From Edolisoma coerulescens (lineage: Eukaryota; Chordata; Aves; Passeriformes; Campephagidae), in contig VWZW01005507.1 in the NCBI GenBank assembly GCA_013397115.1, positions 1,271,660 through 1,335,659 on the forward strand: 64,000 nt of DNA. The letters run 5' to 3'. The notes under the pieces were generated by a model. The model made no database searches. It was not told where the DNA came from and saw only the letters and a program-made list of their open reading frames with translations. Each line of letters starts with the position of its first letter. Within the stretch, counting starts at the first letter, position 1. The position numbers and the translations under genes were made by a program. Below, one piece after another: positions 1 to 10,555 of this stretch.

Positions 1-151
1 ACTCCTTGATTGCCAGAATCAAAAAATAAGGTGAAATTTCAAAATTTAGATAAGTTTGATCAGCTCTAACAGGATAAAAATAGAAATGGAATGAAATCTC
101 CCAGTAAAAAAAAGACTACCACTGACATTGTTTTGTTTGGGGTTTTTTTCT

Positions 152-367
152 CTTGGTTGGTTGGGGTTTGTTTTTTTTTTTATGCTATATTTTTGGTTAT
201 TTTAGGAGTTTGACCTCTTTTTTCTCCCCAAGATGATGATGTGGCTGATTTTAAAAGTTATTCCATGCTGATGGTGCTGCAAATGAGGGGAGAGGCAGGT
301 GTACCACTGTAGAAAAACAATAATTTAAAAAAATAAACCAAAAACCTCACAGCAACCAACCAACCAA
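152..367. repeat. Imperfect inverted repeat of T/G-rich and A/C-rich arms
   Basis: The arm at 152-181 (GGTTGGTTGGGG followed by a long T run) is roughly the reverse complement of the arm at about 326-367 (an A run, then CAACCAACCAACC). About 145 bases of ordinary sequence separate them. The match is imperfect: the right arm has extra bases between the A run and the CCAA repeats. Both arms are low complexity, so they could have arisen independently as simple repeats. They could also be the ends of a small folded element, but I saw no flanking duplication. Confidence 0.4.
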
Positions 368-1568
368 ACTCTGAAGCAACCCTCAAAAAAACCACCAACC
401 CAAAGCAGTTCTTATATCCAGCAATGTACAGTGATGCTCCTCCAAGGAACAGGTGGGAATATTGCACCCACAGCATTGCTTATGCATTTGTCATAGGGAT
501 CTTCTGTGGAAACTCTTGCTTGAACCCCTGAAAGTCGAGTGTAAGATAAAGAGCAATGAAATCACATTTTCTGAAGGGTGGGAGTTTCAAGTTTGCCCCC
601 TCAATGAAATCACTGACAGCTGCAGTGTTAAAAAGCCCGGGCAGACCTGACAGCTCGAGCCCTTTAGTTTGAGGTGTTTCCAAACACACCATTCCCTGCC
701 TGTTACCTCCCAGGGAACAGATGGAAAGTGTTACCAGTAAAGCACATTTTCATAAGCTTTCTGGTTCTCTTTAGCAAAAGCCTTACAAAAGTCTTCAGAC
801 AAATTAGTGCCTGAAGGTAGAGGAAATCTTTAGGAGCACAGGAGAACTGCTGACTCAGCCTGTTCTCCAAGCCGTGTCCAAGGGGAGCTGCTTTCCGCCT
901 TCAGCGTTTCCACCACGGATGGGGATTCCTTCAGAATCAATTACATTGCTCTCAAATGTCTTCTTAAGTTTAATGAGTCCCGTTAAATCGTGAGAGTCAC
1001 TGACGAGCAAGGGTTCAAGGAATGGCAGAGGCAGCCAAGGAAAGCCAAGTATCACCCAAGGAAAGATTGTGTCAGATAAGCCGGATCTCGGCTGGGATAT
1101 GCTCTCCTGCAGTTTTTCTGCCTTTAGTCCCACACCTCCTGCCCCTCACACTGCTGAGCCAGGCCTTCTCTCAAGTTTGGTGATCCCTGTTTGGAGCAAC
1201 TCCAGTGGTGCTCTAGGCTGTGAGTTTGTCCTGACGAACACAAATATGTGGATATATAACGAGTCAGGAGCGACAGCATCTCTGACACAATCTGTTCCTT
1301 GCTTTGGTTTCACCGAAAGCCCAGAAAAGCTGTAAGGGTGATCTGTTTGTTTTTAGAACTTTATTTCAAACTGGGAAAACCCCTAATCTTCAATTAATCA
1401 CTGAGCAATTTCAGTTTTGGGGAAACAGAGCTGGTTTGAAATCACAGGAGAACCAAAAGTAGAACAAGTCTGCAATCGCTTAATTAAATGTTTGTATGTT
1501 CTATAAAAGTCAAATATAGCTGAACTAAGTTTTTCAAAATATGTTCAAAAATTGGTTTTCACGTTTAT

Positions 1569-1573
1569 ATTGT
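1569..1573. repeat. Target-site duplication, left copy (ATTGT)
   Basis: ATTGT directly precedes the LTR's TG end and matches 2660-2664 exactly. A perfect copy at both ends fixes the LTR boundaries to the base. Confidence 0.8.
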
Positions 1574-2659
1574 TGTCTTGGTTTGAAAGACGTGTCTGCC
1601 AAAGAAGGTGGGAACCTCCCTTGGAATGGAAAAATATGACCCCCTTTCCTCCGAATTATTATAACTTTGAAATTAAAGGGGCTTTCAGGCAAAGATACGG
1701 GAAAAGGAATAACAGTTCTTCACTAGTATGTATAACAAGGCAAAAAACCAACAACGACAGCAGCAGCGCCAGCCAGAACAGAGCCCCAGCGCCGGCCTCT
1801 CCGGGCCGCGGGCCCTTTCCCCTCCGGGCAGGGGCGCTCACCGCCGGCAGGGGGCGCTGGCGGCTCCCGGCCGGGCAGGGCGCGTGCGATGGTTCCCCGC
1901 GCCTGCAGGAGGCGCTGTGGCGCGAGCTCAGCCGCGTCTCCCTCACGAGGCAATGGCGGGCAGGCTGGATGGTGAAATGGGCCGCGGCAGGAACCTCGGA
2001 GGGGCGGCTGCGACAGCAGGCACGGGCAGGCCCCAGAGTAGCAAACAAGATGTATAAGAGACTCAGCAGTTGTAGCAGGAGCCGCGGGGTGTCCCTGCAG
2101 GCAGGGGGTGCAGGGTTACAGAGTAGCAAAAAGCCCGGAGCAGTGGCAGAGGAACGGCGGGGCTGGGCAGCGGCAGCCCGGCTCCCGAACACGGCCGGGA
2201 GAGGCTCCCGGGGGGGGGCTCGGGGTCCCGGGTTTTCCCCTGAGGCACCCCAGCAGATGGTGAGGGGCCTTTCCAGTGAGGTCGGCTGTTAATAAGGTCC
2301 CAGTGCAATGGCCGCTCTTAGGAGCAGAGCTTCACTCACAGTGAGGAAGAAGCGGGGCAGGTTCTGGGCTCTGGCCGTGAATTCTCCCCGCAGTAAGCAA
2401 CAGCTCGACCGTTCTCCTCCGATGCCGACAGCAAGAGGAGCCAAGATTAGTCCCTCACCCCCCTGGCCAAAACCTTGAGGGATCTCTGCCGTACCGAAGA
2501 GAAAACCCCCAGGTAAGAGAGTAGGCAGCTGCACCCTTCCCCCACCTTGGCCTTGTCTTTTGTCTCTCTTAAGTACCGGTCATTATTGTCTCTTAGCAAC
2601 AGATGGGACAAAATTCCATGAGAGAAAGAAACAAAAGGAAAAAATCCTAACCCCCAACA
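1574..2659. mobile_element. Solo LTR of an endogenous retrovirus, probably ERVL-like, complete with target duplication
   Basis: The element runs from TGTCTTGG to CCAACA, so it has the TG...CA ends of a long terminal repeat. It is flanked by a perfect 5-bp direct repeat, ATTGT, at 1569-1573 and 2660-2664. It is 1086 bp long, and no retroviral internal sequence lies on either side, so I read it as a solo LTR left by recombination between two LTRs. A 5-bp duplication is typical of ERVL-class integration; ERVK usually makes 6 and ERV1 usually 4. The ends resemble a songbird LTR family I recall, but no search was done. Orientation is uncertain because no clear AATAAA was found on either strand. 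I lean to minus (start TGTTGGGG, end AACCAAGACA). The middle, about 1760-2240, is strongly GC-rich. The long open frames inside it (1552-2292 +, 1659-2192 -) are by-products of that composition. Confidence 0.85.
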
Positions 2660-2664
2660 ATTGT
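2660..2664. repeat. Target-site duplication, right copy (ATTGT)
   Basis: ATTGT directly follows the LTR's terminal CA and is identical to 1569-1573. Confidence 0.8.
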
Positions 2665-2910
2665 CTCTGCCAAATTTCCTCTCCGAATGAATTTTTATCC
2701 TGATATTAATTTATAAACACATCTAAGCAGATGTATTGATTTAAGCAGTTGTGTCATGAGGATTGTGCATGTGCTGAAAATCAAGTATGTTCTAAAATCT
2801 GCTATGATAAGAAGGGAAATGCTTCATGCTGAAAGTAAGTTTTTTATTGTTTTTTGATAAGTAAATATCCTGAATTTCCTTACTTTCATGTTGGAGGGAT
2901 CTCTTTGTCT

Positions 2911-2948
2911 GAGAATATAGATTGTGGTGGAGAATATAGATTGTGATG
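2911..2948. repeat. Two-copy 19-bp tandem duplication
   Basis: GAGAATATAGATTGTGGTG at 2911-2929 is repeated immediately at 2930-2948 with a single change (GGTG to GATG). Such a short local duplication is usually a replication-slippage product. Confidence 0.85.
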
Positions 2949-5900
2949 AAATTAAATCTCTGTGCACGGTGGAATAGCGCTACTATTAGTGAAATAACTG
3001 AGGAGGATGATCTGGTGCTCTCTGATTTGCAGCCACATGACTGCAGCTGAAGGGAACTGTGGCTGGAGGTGTGTCCTACTTCTCAGGCTATGATTTCACA
3101 TGGTACTTGGAATGTGCTTAAATTTCTTCGTATAAATGTTGAATATTAAATGGATGACTTCAGAAAGATGATCTTTGCCTTGAAAGTTCAGCATCTACTT
3201 GAGCACCAGGCTGATTTGAGGGCAAAGACTCCAGAGATGAGATAGAGCCCAGTTAAAAAGATTGGAGGTGGCTGTTCGATGGAAAATAGTGGCCTATAGG
3301 AACGGGGAGAGTGAAGTCTTGCAAGAGTGTTTATTCAGTAGCCTGTGACTGAGGGCAGATTTTTTAAAAGTGAATGTTTGAGTTAGTAGTGAGCATATGT
3401 CTGAGCTGGAGAGTTTGGGTGCTCAGACTGCAGCATCTGTAGCTTCTCATCTCAGGATTTGTGGCACAGAGCTGGTGCTTCTGGGGACGCCTTGGGTCAA
3501 CCACTGGCGGACCAGAGTTTTCTGGTTTTCTGCCTACAGCCATTACTATAATAACTGGATCAGAATTCCTTTATTTAGCCCGGCTGGCGGAACACAGCAT
3601 CCAGGGAAGCAGTCTGCCTGGTTTTGCTGGTCATCTCTGTGACTTCTGAAACCATTTGTGAATAAGTCAGTACAATATTCCACGGTTTGCAATAGCTTGA
3701 GCTGAGTACGGTACTTACAAAAGGAAAAGGAAATAATATCCCCTTCCCCTTTCCTGGCAGGTTTTGCTTATGTTGAAGGAAAGATACCTTGGTATTGCAA
3801 ATGCACTGTGCCTGTTTAGGTGATTCTGATATTCTCATTTCCATATGGAGAGTGGTATCACAACCCATTTTTGCTTTTATCATTCTGTAAATTTTCAAAG
3901 CTTACGAATTTTGCACAAGTCAAAGAGGCAAACACAAGGCAAAAAAGAAATTTTGTAGCTTTCAGCACTGTCAGACTGTCCAAAACCTCAGAGGTGTTTG
4001 AAATAAAGGAAGAAGTCTGAAGAATAGAGCTGAAAGAGCGGGAAAGGATTAGAATGGAATTCGCTTTAGGTGAGAAAAGGAAAAAACATGGGGAAATAAA
4101 ATTGAAGCATACACACTTTGAGAAACTGGGATTTATTTCTAGTTTTTAGAAACAGCTTCAACATTTTATTCTAATACTTTTCTGTGGTCTCCCTCATGTG
4201 CACTTGAATCTTAGGGAGTCGAAAAGAATGGGACCGACCCTGACCTGACAGCAGAGCTGGGAAGTAAAGCCTGTTTTGTAATATTGATACCAGACAGTGC
4301 AAATGTGGTTTACTGGATTTGGTAATCTGCATCTGTCTAGTCCAGCTGCCCTGATGGTCTTTCAGACAAGATTGGATGTGTTTTTCAAAGCTCTTCTGTG
4401 GCTCGGCTGTCTGGCATGGGTTTGGTGCAGGAATGGTGGGGTGGGCTCCTCTTGTTCAGGATATCAGATTGACCCCTCCTAACCTCAAAACCTTTTTAGC
4501 ACTTCCAGCCACTGAAAAGTCTCCAGATAATGCTGACTCTGAGTGGTACCATCTGGACTTGATTTGAATCAAAAGTCAGAATGGAAAATCCTCGGTAACT
4601 CTCAGACCCAAAGGCCGAGGCTGGAAAAACAGAACCTGCCACACTTGCAAGAAGGCAACTATTCCTGGTCTGTGAGCACTGATGTCTCTCCCTCACTGGT
4701 GAGAAACCACCCGCAGATTCAGAAGCGTTTCGTGTTGGGGTTTTTTTTTTCCCAGGGTAACCAGAAAGGCATGTGTGATTTATCCTTATGAGACCAGTTG
4801 GCAGAAACAGAATTACGTGTTTTTAGCAAACAATGTATTTTGAAATTAAGCTTAATGTATTTTTAAAAACTCTGCTTGGTTATTTTTGCTAAAATTAGCA
4901 ATAAGAGCATGTACTATTTTAACTATTGACTTTCTGAACTCTTCTATTTGAGGATGCAGGTAACTGGAGCTTATAGTTTAGCTCTGTTAGCTAAGATAAA
5001 ATAAAAGGGTTTGATTAGAACCTGAACAACAATATTGCAAAATTGCATGAATTAATTATTCCAAAGAGGAGATCTTTTCCTGAATAGTTGGTTTCCTCAG
5101 TGGCTAAGAAAGGAAGTGTTAACTGATGTTTGCAGCAAGTCAGGTCCTGTGTGCTCGCTGCTAACACTGGCGGGTTCCTGTGCACTGTGTAGAGATGGGT
5201 GGACCTCAACAGGTTCTGGAGGTTCACTTCTAATTATTATAAGCACCTGAAGGGTTGAATGCTTATCTGAGGCACAGCAAAACCCCAAAGCCAGCTGGGA
5301 GGCTCCAGGCAGAGCCTCCTGCGTGCCCTCCGGCTCGTACAGATGCACGGTGCTCTCCAGAACTCCTGGGAGTGTTGGAATATCTTTGATAAGGCGCTGT
5401 GGAGCACAGGAGGAGCAGAATGTCTTTCATGTGGGTCTTCATGGTGTGGTTGGTTGACAGAGACTGTTCAAGGAGGTCTCACAGCTGCAGTGTGAGCTGG
5501 AGCAGGTGACAGGTCCAAAGGGACAGAAAGGGATCTCTGCAACCATTTGTGATAGGAAGTGTTGCAGCTAAGGGTGGTTATTAGGGAAAGGAAAGGCCTT
5601 CCTGGACTTCCCTCTCCACCCCTTGCGGTTGCCTGAATTTGGACTTCGCTGGGCTGTGTTATCGTAATGTTGTGCTGCTGTAGCACCAATGGCTCTGTTC
5701 AGTCTGCCTGAGCCTCTGGCTTCAGCCAGGCAGAGAAACAACACAATTCGTGTTGTGGTCAGTGTGGGTAGTGAAGGTGCTGGGGAATCAGGCATGGCTG
5801 GTCTCTGCAAAGCTGTCTCTGCTGAGCAGTCAGTTGTGTTTCTCCTCCTTAGCATCAGCAGATCAGTTTTAAAGATCCTTCATTCTGTGGGCTCTCTTTG

Positions 5901-7400
5901 TGATACCAACCTGACCACAGAGCACCTTATTGCAGCTTCCAAAACAGAACATACATTCCTGGTTTTTAGAAATGAAGCTGGACTTGTGTTGCCAAATTTG
6001 GGATGCCTCTAATGTTTTCCTTTGATGCTTGTTGTTTGTGATCATTGTGACCCATTTTCCAGCAGGAGTCAGAAGCTTTGTCTGAAAATGTTGTTGCCAT
6101 AGCGTATTCAGTGACATCCAACCCCACTTCCCAACGTGCAGTCAAAATGGATCATATAGAGAGAACAGGAGCATTAATCAGAGCCTTGGGATGGAAGCAG
6201 AATGGGGAGGACACATGTCTGACACAGGGATGCTGCTGCCAAGCTGGGAAATAAAGTTACATTTCACAAGACTATCCTTCTTGTTGACATTACAAGTATT
6301 ATGGAAAAATATGAACGTAGTAAGCATCAGTGCTGGCATCCCTTTGTCCAGCACACAAATAATCTTGGCTGATCTCTAAGGAAAAGGCAGAAAAAGCCAA
6401 AGTAAAATATTTTATCTTGTTTGCTTTTATCTCATAGTAGAAAAAACCTTCAGCATCTTTTGTCTATGTGATGCAGAACACCACCAGAGCCAGGAGGTTT
6501 TCTGTTAATGTGAGAGTTATTTCATATGTTATCTAAACATAATCAAAATGTGCCTGATTATTTTTATCTGAGCCCATTGTTTCTGTGCACTGCTCTGCAG
6601 AATAAATACTACCCAAGAATTTAAATAATAGTTCTTTTCCAAGAGGAAGATTTCAGACTTTCCTGGTCATTTAATTCAGTTTTTAAATCTAATTCTTCCC
6701 AGCCTTTTCTTAATCTGCCATAATCTTAGCTGTATCTGACATTCTAATGTAGTTCTATGGTATCTAGCTGACATTTGATCTCTCGTGTAGCAAAGACTAT
6801 TTCTGCTTCACTTCTAGTTGAGTTAGGGAGGTCAAGGGAGAGTCTCATCACAGCCATACCCACAAAATCTGGTAACCGTGTAGACTTAATTGTTTTAAGC
6901 CAGATGCACATTGAGCTGAGCAGATTCTGGGATTCTCCAACAGCAGAATTTTTGGTGTGGGGTTCCTGGAAAGTCCTCTGTAATGTCTGTGGATGTGTTG
7001 GCAGAATTTAATGAAATCTGTCTCAAACACCGGGTGTTTGTTTCTTGGAGCAGCTTTGGTGTGGACGAGGTTTTCCTGTGCTTTAGTATGTTGGGAAGAT
7101 AAAACAGCCAGGGACTGTTGCACATTCTTGGTTGCTGGGTGTATGGAGTCCTGTCAGACACGTGGCAGCAGAGACTGCTCAGAAAGGGAGACACTCGGGC
7201 ATCTGCATGACCCAGGGCAGTGCCATCCTGGGGATCCATGACCCGGACCGTGGTTCGGCACCATGGCAACGGCGTGCTTTGGGATGCCATCGGCAGAAGC
7301 ACCTCATTAAGCAGACCACCAGAGAACGATGACAGCAGTGGCAATATTTTCAGTTCCCAGGAGGAAACACAGCTTCCACATGAAACCTCCTGGCACTCAT

Positions 7401-7439
7401 CTATGGAAAAGTAATATCTTGATCAAGATTTTTCCATAG
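7401..7439. repeat. Hairpin: 39-bp nested inverted repeat
   Basis: CTATGGAAAA at 7401-7410 is the exact reverse complement of TTTTCCATAG at 7430-7439. Between them lie a 5-base spacer (GTAAT) and the perfect 14-base palindrome ATCTTGATCAAGAT (7416-7429). The whole unit folds into one stem of 17 pairs with only a GTAAT bulge and almost no loop. The unit stands alone: the adjacent bases do not extend the symmetry, and I see no target duplication. Confidence 0.8.
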
Positions 7440-10112
7440 TACAGGTTTTCTGGGCAGTTTTCTTCTCTTCCAAGCCTAAAATACCCTCTTGAGTGGCATC
7501 CCGGTGACTCTTTGCCCCTGGAGTAAGAGCCATGTAGGAAGATTGTGCTTCCTGCTCTGGATTTGCGGTCGCAGCGCTGTGGATGAAGATCACAAATCCA
7601 AGAGCAGCTGTTGCTTAATGCCGCAGAACAAGACAAGGCATTGGGTTTGGTCCAGGCCTGATGTAAGCGAGGCTTGCAGGGCTTTCAGTATTGTTGAATT
7701 TGGCCTATTCTTCTTACTCAGGAACGGACTGTGCTGCCTACTTGGCTGTCCCGGACCTTCATCCTGAGCCAAAGGAATCTAAGACTATTTGTGGAATCTG
7801 AAAATGAAATCCGGCCCTTTTTGACTCAATGGGCATTTTGGTGTTGACTTCCACAGGGCGGGAATTTCACCCTGAGTATCCCAGATGTCAGGAATATTTT
7901 CTGGTTTTGTGATTCTCTGTGGAAGATGTTAGATGCTGTTTTCCTTAGCTCTGCTTGGGCATAAGGGACCTGCCTGGATTATTTTAGTTGGCAAATACAT
8001 TTTTCCAGCGTCTGTGGCAGAAATAGCTCTGTGCATGAAGTGCCAGGCTAAGTAGCTCCTGTTAAGTAGCCCCTCTGCAATTCTGCAGTTAACACCAGCT
8101 GCTACTGCCAGACCCCTTCCGTGGGCTGTGAAATGTCCAACTTTGTGGCGGCTGCTGCTATTCTACTGTGTTTTAAAAAAAAATAGTAAATCTTGGAGAT
8201 ACAGCCTTTGTTTGGGGGTAAAACAGGAATTGTGAAATCCTGGCACCAGCACAGGTCAAGGCAAAGCTTCAGTGGGTTGAAGCAGGATAATAAGAGTTTT
8301 ATCTGAGAAGTTTAATGGGACTAAAAAGTCTATGTCCCAGTCCTGATGTGGGCTAACACTTGACATTCCCTTTGCTGGTATTGAACCAGGAAGCATCAGG
8401 AGTGTGGGGGTTTCCAGCAGGAAGCTGCAAAGGGCTCCAGAGCTTTGAAATGTTTCCATGCTGAATTCAGGGAAGGAAGGAGGGATGCAGTCTTAGGAAC
8501 AAGTAAACTGGTTTTAAATATTATGCTGGGTTTTGGGAGAGCTGGATTAATTCCTGGTATGACTTAGGGCAATCACTGCAGACCAGAGCTGTTGTAAAGC
8601 ACGTGTGACTGTGTGGGCATCTCAGAAGTGATTTAGAGTCCCAGCTCTCATGCAAATTTGAAGGATTTAGAAACATAAACACTCCTGAAAACCCTTGAAG
8701 AAGTCTTACCTCCTTCTTACAGCACTTAAATAACTTTATGTGCTTAATTTATCTACAGACCTGCCTTCTTATCCCTTCATTCCACACCCCTGAACAGGAT
8801 ACAGCCTTTGCTTCTCTCATCTCACTCTTGCCAGCTCCACACTAGAAAATAAAGCTGGCCAAGGACTCTCATCTGAAGGCAAGTGGTCCATGAATAGCTC
8901 CTATCTGTGTAACCTCCCTACCCAAAACCCCAAACCAGCTCTGGTCCATAATGCTTGCTGAAATGGGGTCAGTGACCCAGGGGGTGTCCTGATTTATCAG
9001 CCTTTTGGTACTTCCGCTTGGGCATCAGGGTGGTCTCTTGAATCAAGACTTCTGAGAGTCTCTGTGCTGCAGTTCTTGCATCCTATTCTACCAATGTTCA
9101 CCTGGAATCAAAGAATAATTATTATTGTTTGGGTTTCTTAATTTTTAGATCACGGTGCTTATTCCACAAGGTTTCGTGTGCCCAGTTCCCAGATTAATTA
9201 AAGGTTTCTTTCCATTTGGTAGTGTTTTGTAGCAATTAATCTTATTTTTTAAACATCAGCACCTGTTCCATGACAGCTTCCTTGCTCCCTCCCCCATTTC
9301 TGACACAAGTAATTAATTTATTGAGGTATGATTGTATTTCATAGCTGAACTTACTTTTGAAAATTTGTTGGAGAGGACCTAAATAAATCAGTAGTTCACT
9401 CAACAACACCATTAATGTGGGTAATAAAACAAATTTTATAAATTTGTCACAGACCTCGAAAGTGACGCCAAAACCTTTTAAATGCACGCACCACTTCCAC
9501 TTTTATTCCGCACACCTCTCTTGCCATGCTGGTCACGTTTTTGGTGTCTGTGGCAGGGTGGCTCCAACACTGAGGCAGATTTTAATTCTTCATAATCCAA
9601 TAAATATCCAAAGCCCTGGATCTGTTGCCCAGATGACAACATCCTGTAAAACCTACCAAGTTCAGTTTTTTAAAACTATTTATAGTCTTTAATCGAAGGA
9701 CTGAAAGGAATTCAGTATACATAAAAAAATCCTCCCACGTAGCAACACAAACAACCCATTTTCTTATTTTTAACAAAAAGAATGTAAAATGTTAGGTCTT
9801 GTTCATACACAAATACTGTACTCTTCTTTTGCTACAGATAACAGACACCCCCCCAATCCAGGCTCATTTATTATTTTTTTCAAAAACAGCTGTTTCCTGT
9901 GAGGAGGGAAGATCCCTTTGCCAAGAGAGTTGTCCACACTGTAGAATACCAGCCTAGTGGTGCAGCTTAAAATTAGGAGGCCATAACCCTAACTAAACCA
10001 GGTGTAGTATTATGGAAAGTGTATGTTCTGTGGAGGGCCCTTGTGGAAAAGAATTGATCAGGAAATACCTTTGAATCAAAATTAAGACTGTAAATCGAGG
10101 ATCAGGATAGGA

Positions 10113-10555
10113 CACATTCAAGAAAGACAAGGAGCTACTGGAGAGGGTCCAGCTTACGGTCACAAAGATGGTGAGGGGTCTGGAGCATCTCTGTTATGAG
10201 GAGAGATGGGGCCTGTTTAGTCTGGAGAAAAGAGGACCGAGAGGGCATCACATGAATCCACATAAATATCTCAAGGAGGAGCCAAGGAATGTGCCCAGTG
10301 ATGGGATAAGGAGTGATGGCCATAAACTGAAACAGAAGAAGCTTCAATGTGAAGAAGAACTTCTTTACACTGAGGGTGGCAGAGCACTGGAGCAGCTGCC
10401 CAGGGAGGCTGTGGAGTCTCCCTCTCCGGAGACACCCCAAACCCACCTGGAAGCGTTCTGTGTCACCTGTCCCAGGTGCCCCTGCCTTGGAAGGGGTGTG
10501 GGACTGGATGATCTCCAGAGGTCACTTCAAACTCAAACTGTTCTGTGATCATGAA
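10113..10555 (+). mobile_element. CR1 LINE, 3' fragment
   Basis: This is the 3' end of a chicken-repeat-1 non-LTR retrotransposon, truncated at its 5' side as most avian copies are. From left to right it shows the usual CR1 blocks: the 'aagacaaggagctactggag' start, the 'tatgaggagagatggggcctg' block (10195-10215), 'gaagaacttctttacactgagggtggcagagcactgg' as a degraded reverse-transcriptase tail, and the untranslated end finishing near 'ttctgtgatc'. It covers the end of ORF2 plus the 3' UTR. The reading frame is broken and nothing here can be mobile on its own. The left edge is uncertain by about 20 bases. Confidence 0.9.

Larger units (their letters stand above)
1..1573. other. Non-coding sequence, no gene seen
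   Basis: No open frame here has coding character or a recognisable domain; the longest are under 95 codons. The only structure is an imperfect inverted repeat at 152-367, listed separately. I see no mobile element until the LTR that starts at 1574. Confidence 0.6.
2665..10112. other. Non-coding sequence, no gene seen
   Basis: About 7.4 kb with only short open frames on both strands (up to 149 codons, at 6895-7344 minus). None shows a domain, a conserved motif or convincing splice context. I see no recognisable transposon. It holds a short tandem duplication at 2911-2948 and a hairpin at 7401-7439, both listed separately. Confidence 0.55.

Noticed and set aside
1659..2192. 177-codon minus-strand frame with hydrophobic runs
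   Set aside because: It lies wholly inside the same LTR, overlaps other open frames, and has no recognisable family.
1552..2292. 246-codon plus-strand open frame, the longest in the window
   Set aside because: It starts outside and runs into the LTR bounded by ATTGT duplications. Its composition is Arg/Gly/Ala/Pro-rich from GC-rich DNA and no domain is visible.
4290..4490. Possible old LINE or SINE fragment
   Set aside because: Only loosely reminiscent of repeat sequence; no ordered blocks matched.
6895..7344. 149-codon minus-strand frame
   Set aside because: No homology recognised; the opposite strand is open as well.
10168..10548. 126-codon plus-strand frame
   Set aside because: It is translated CR1 3' sequence, not a host gene.
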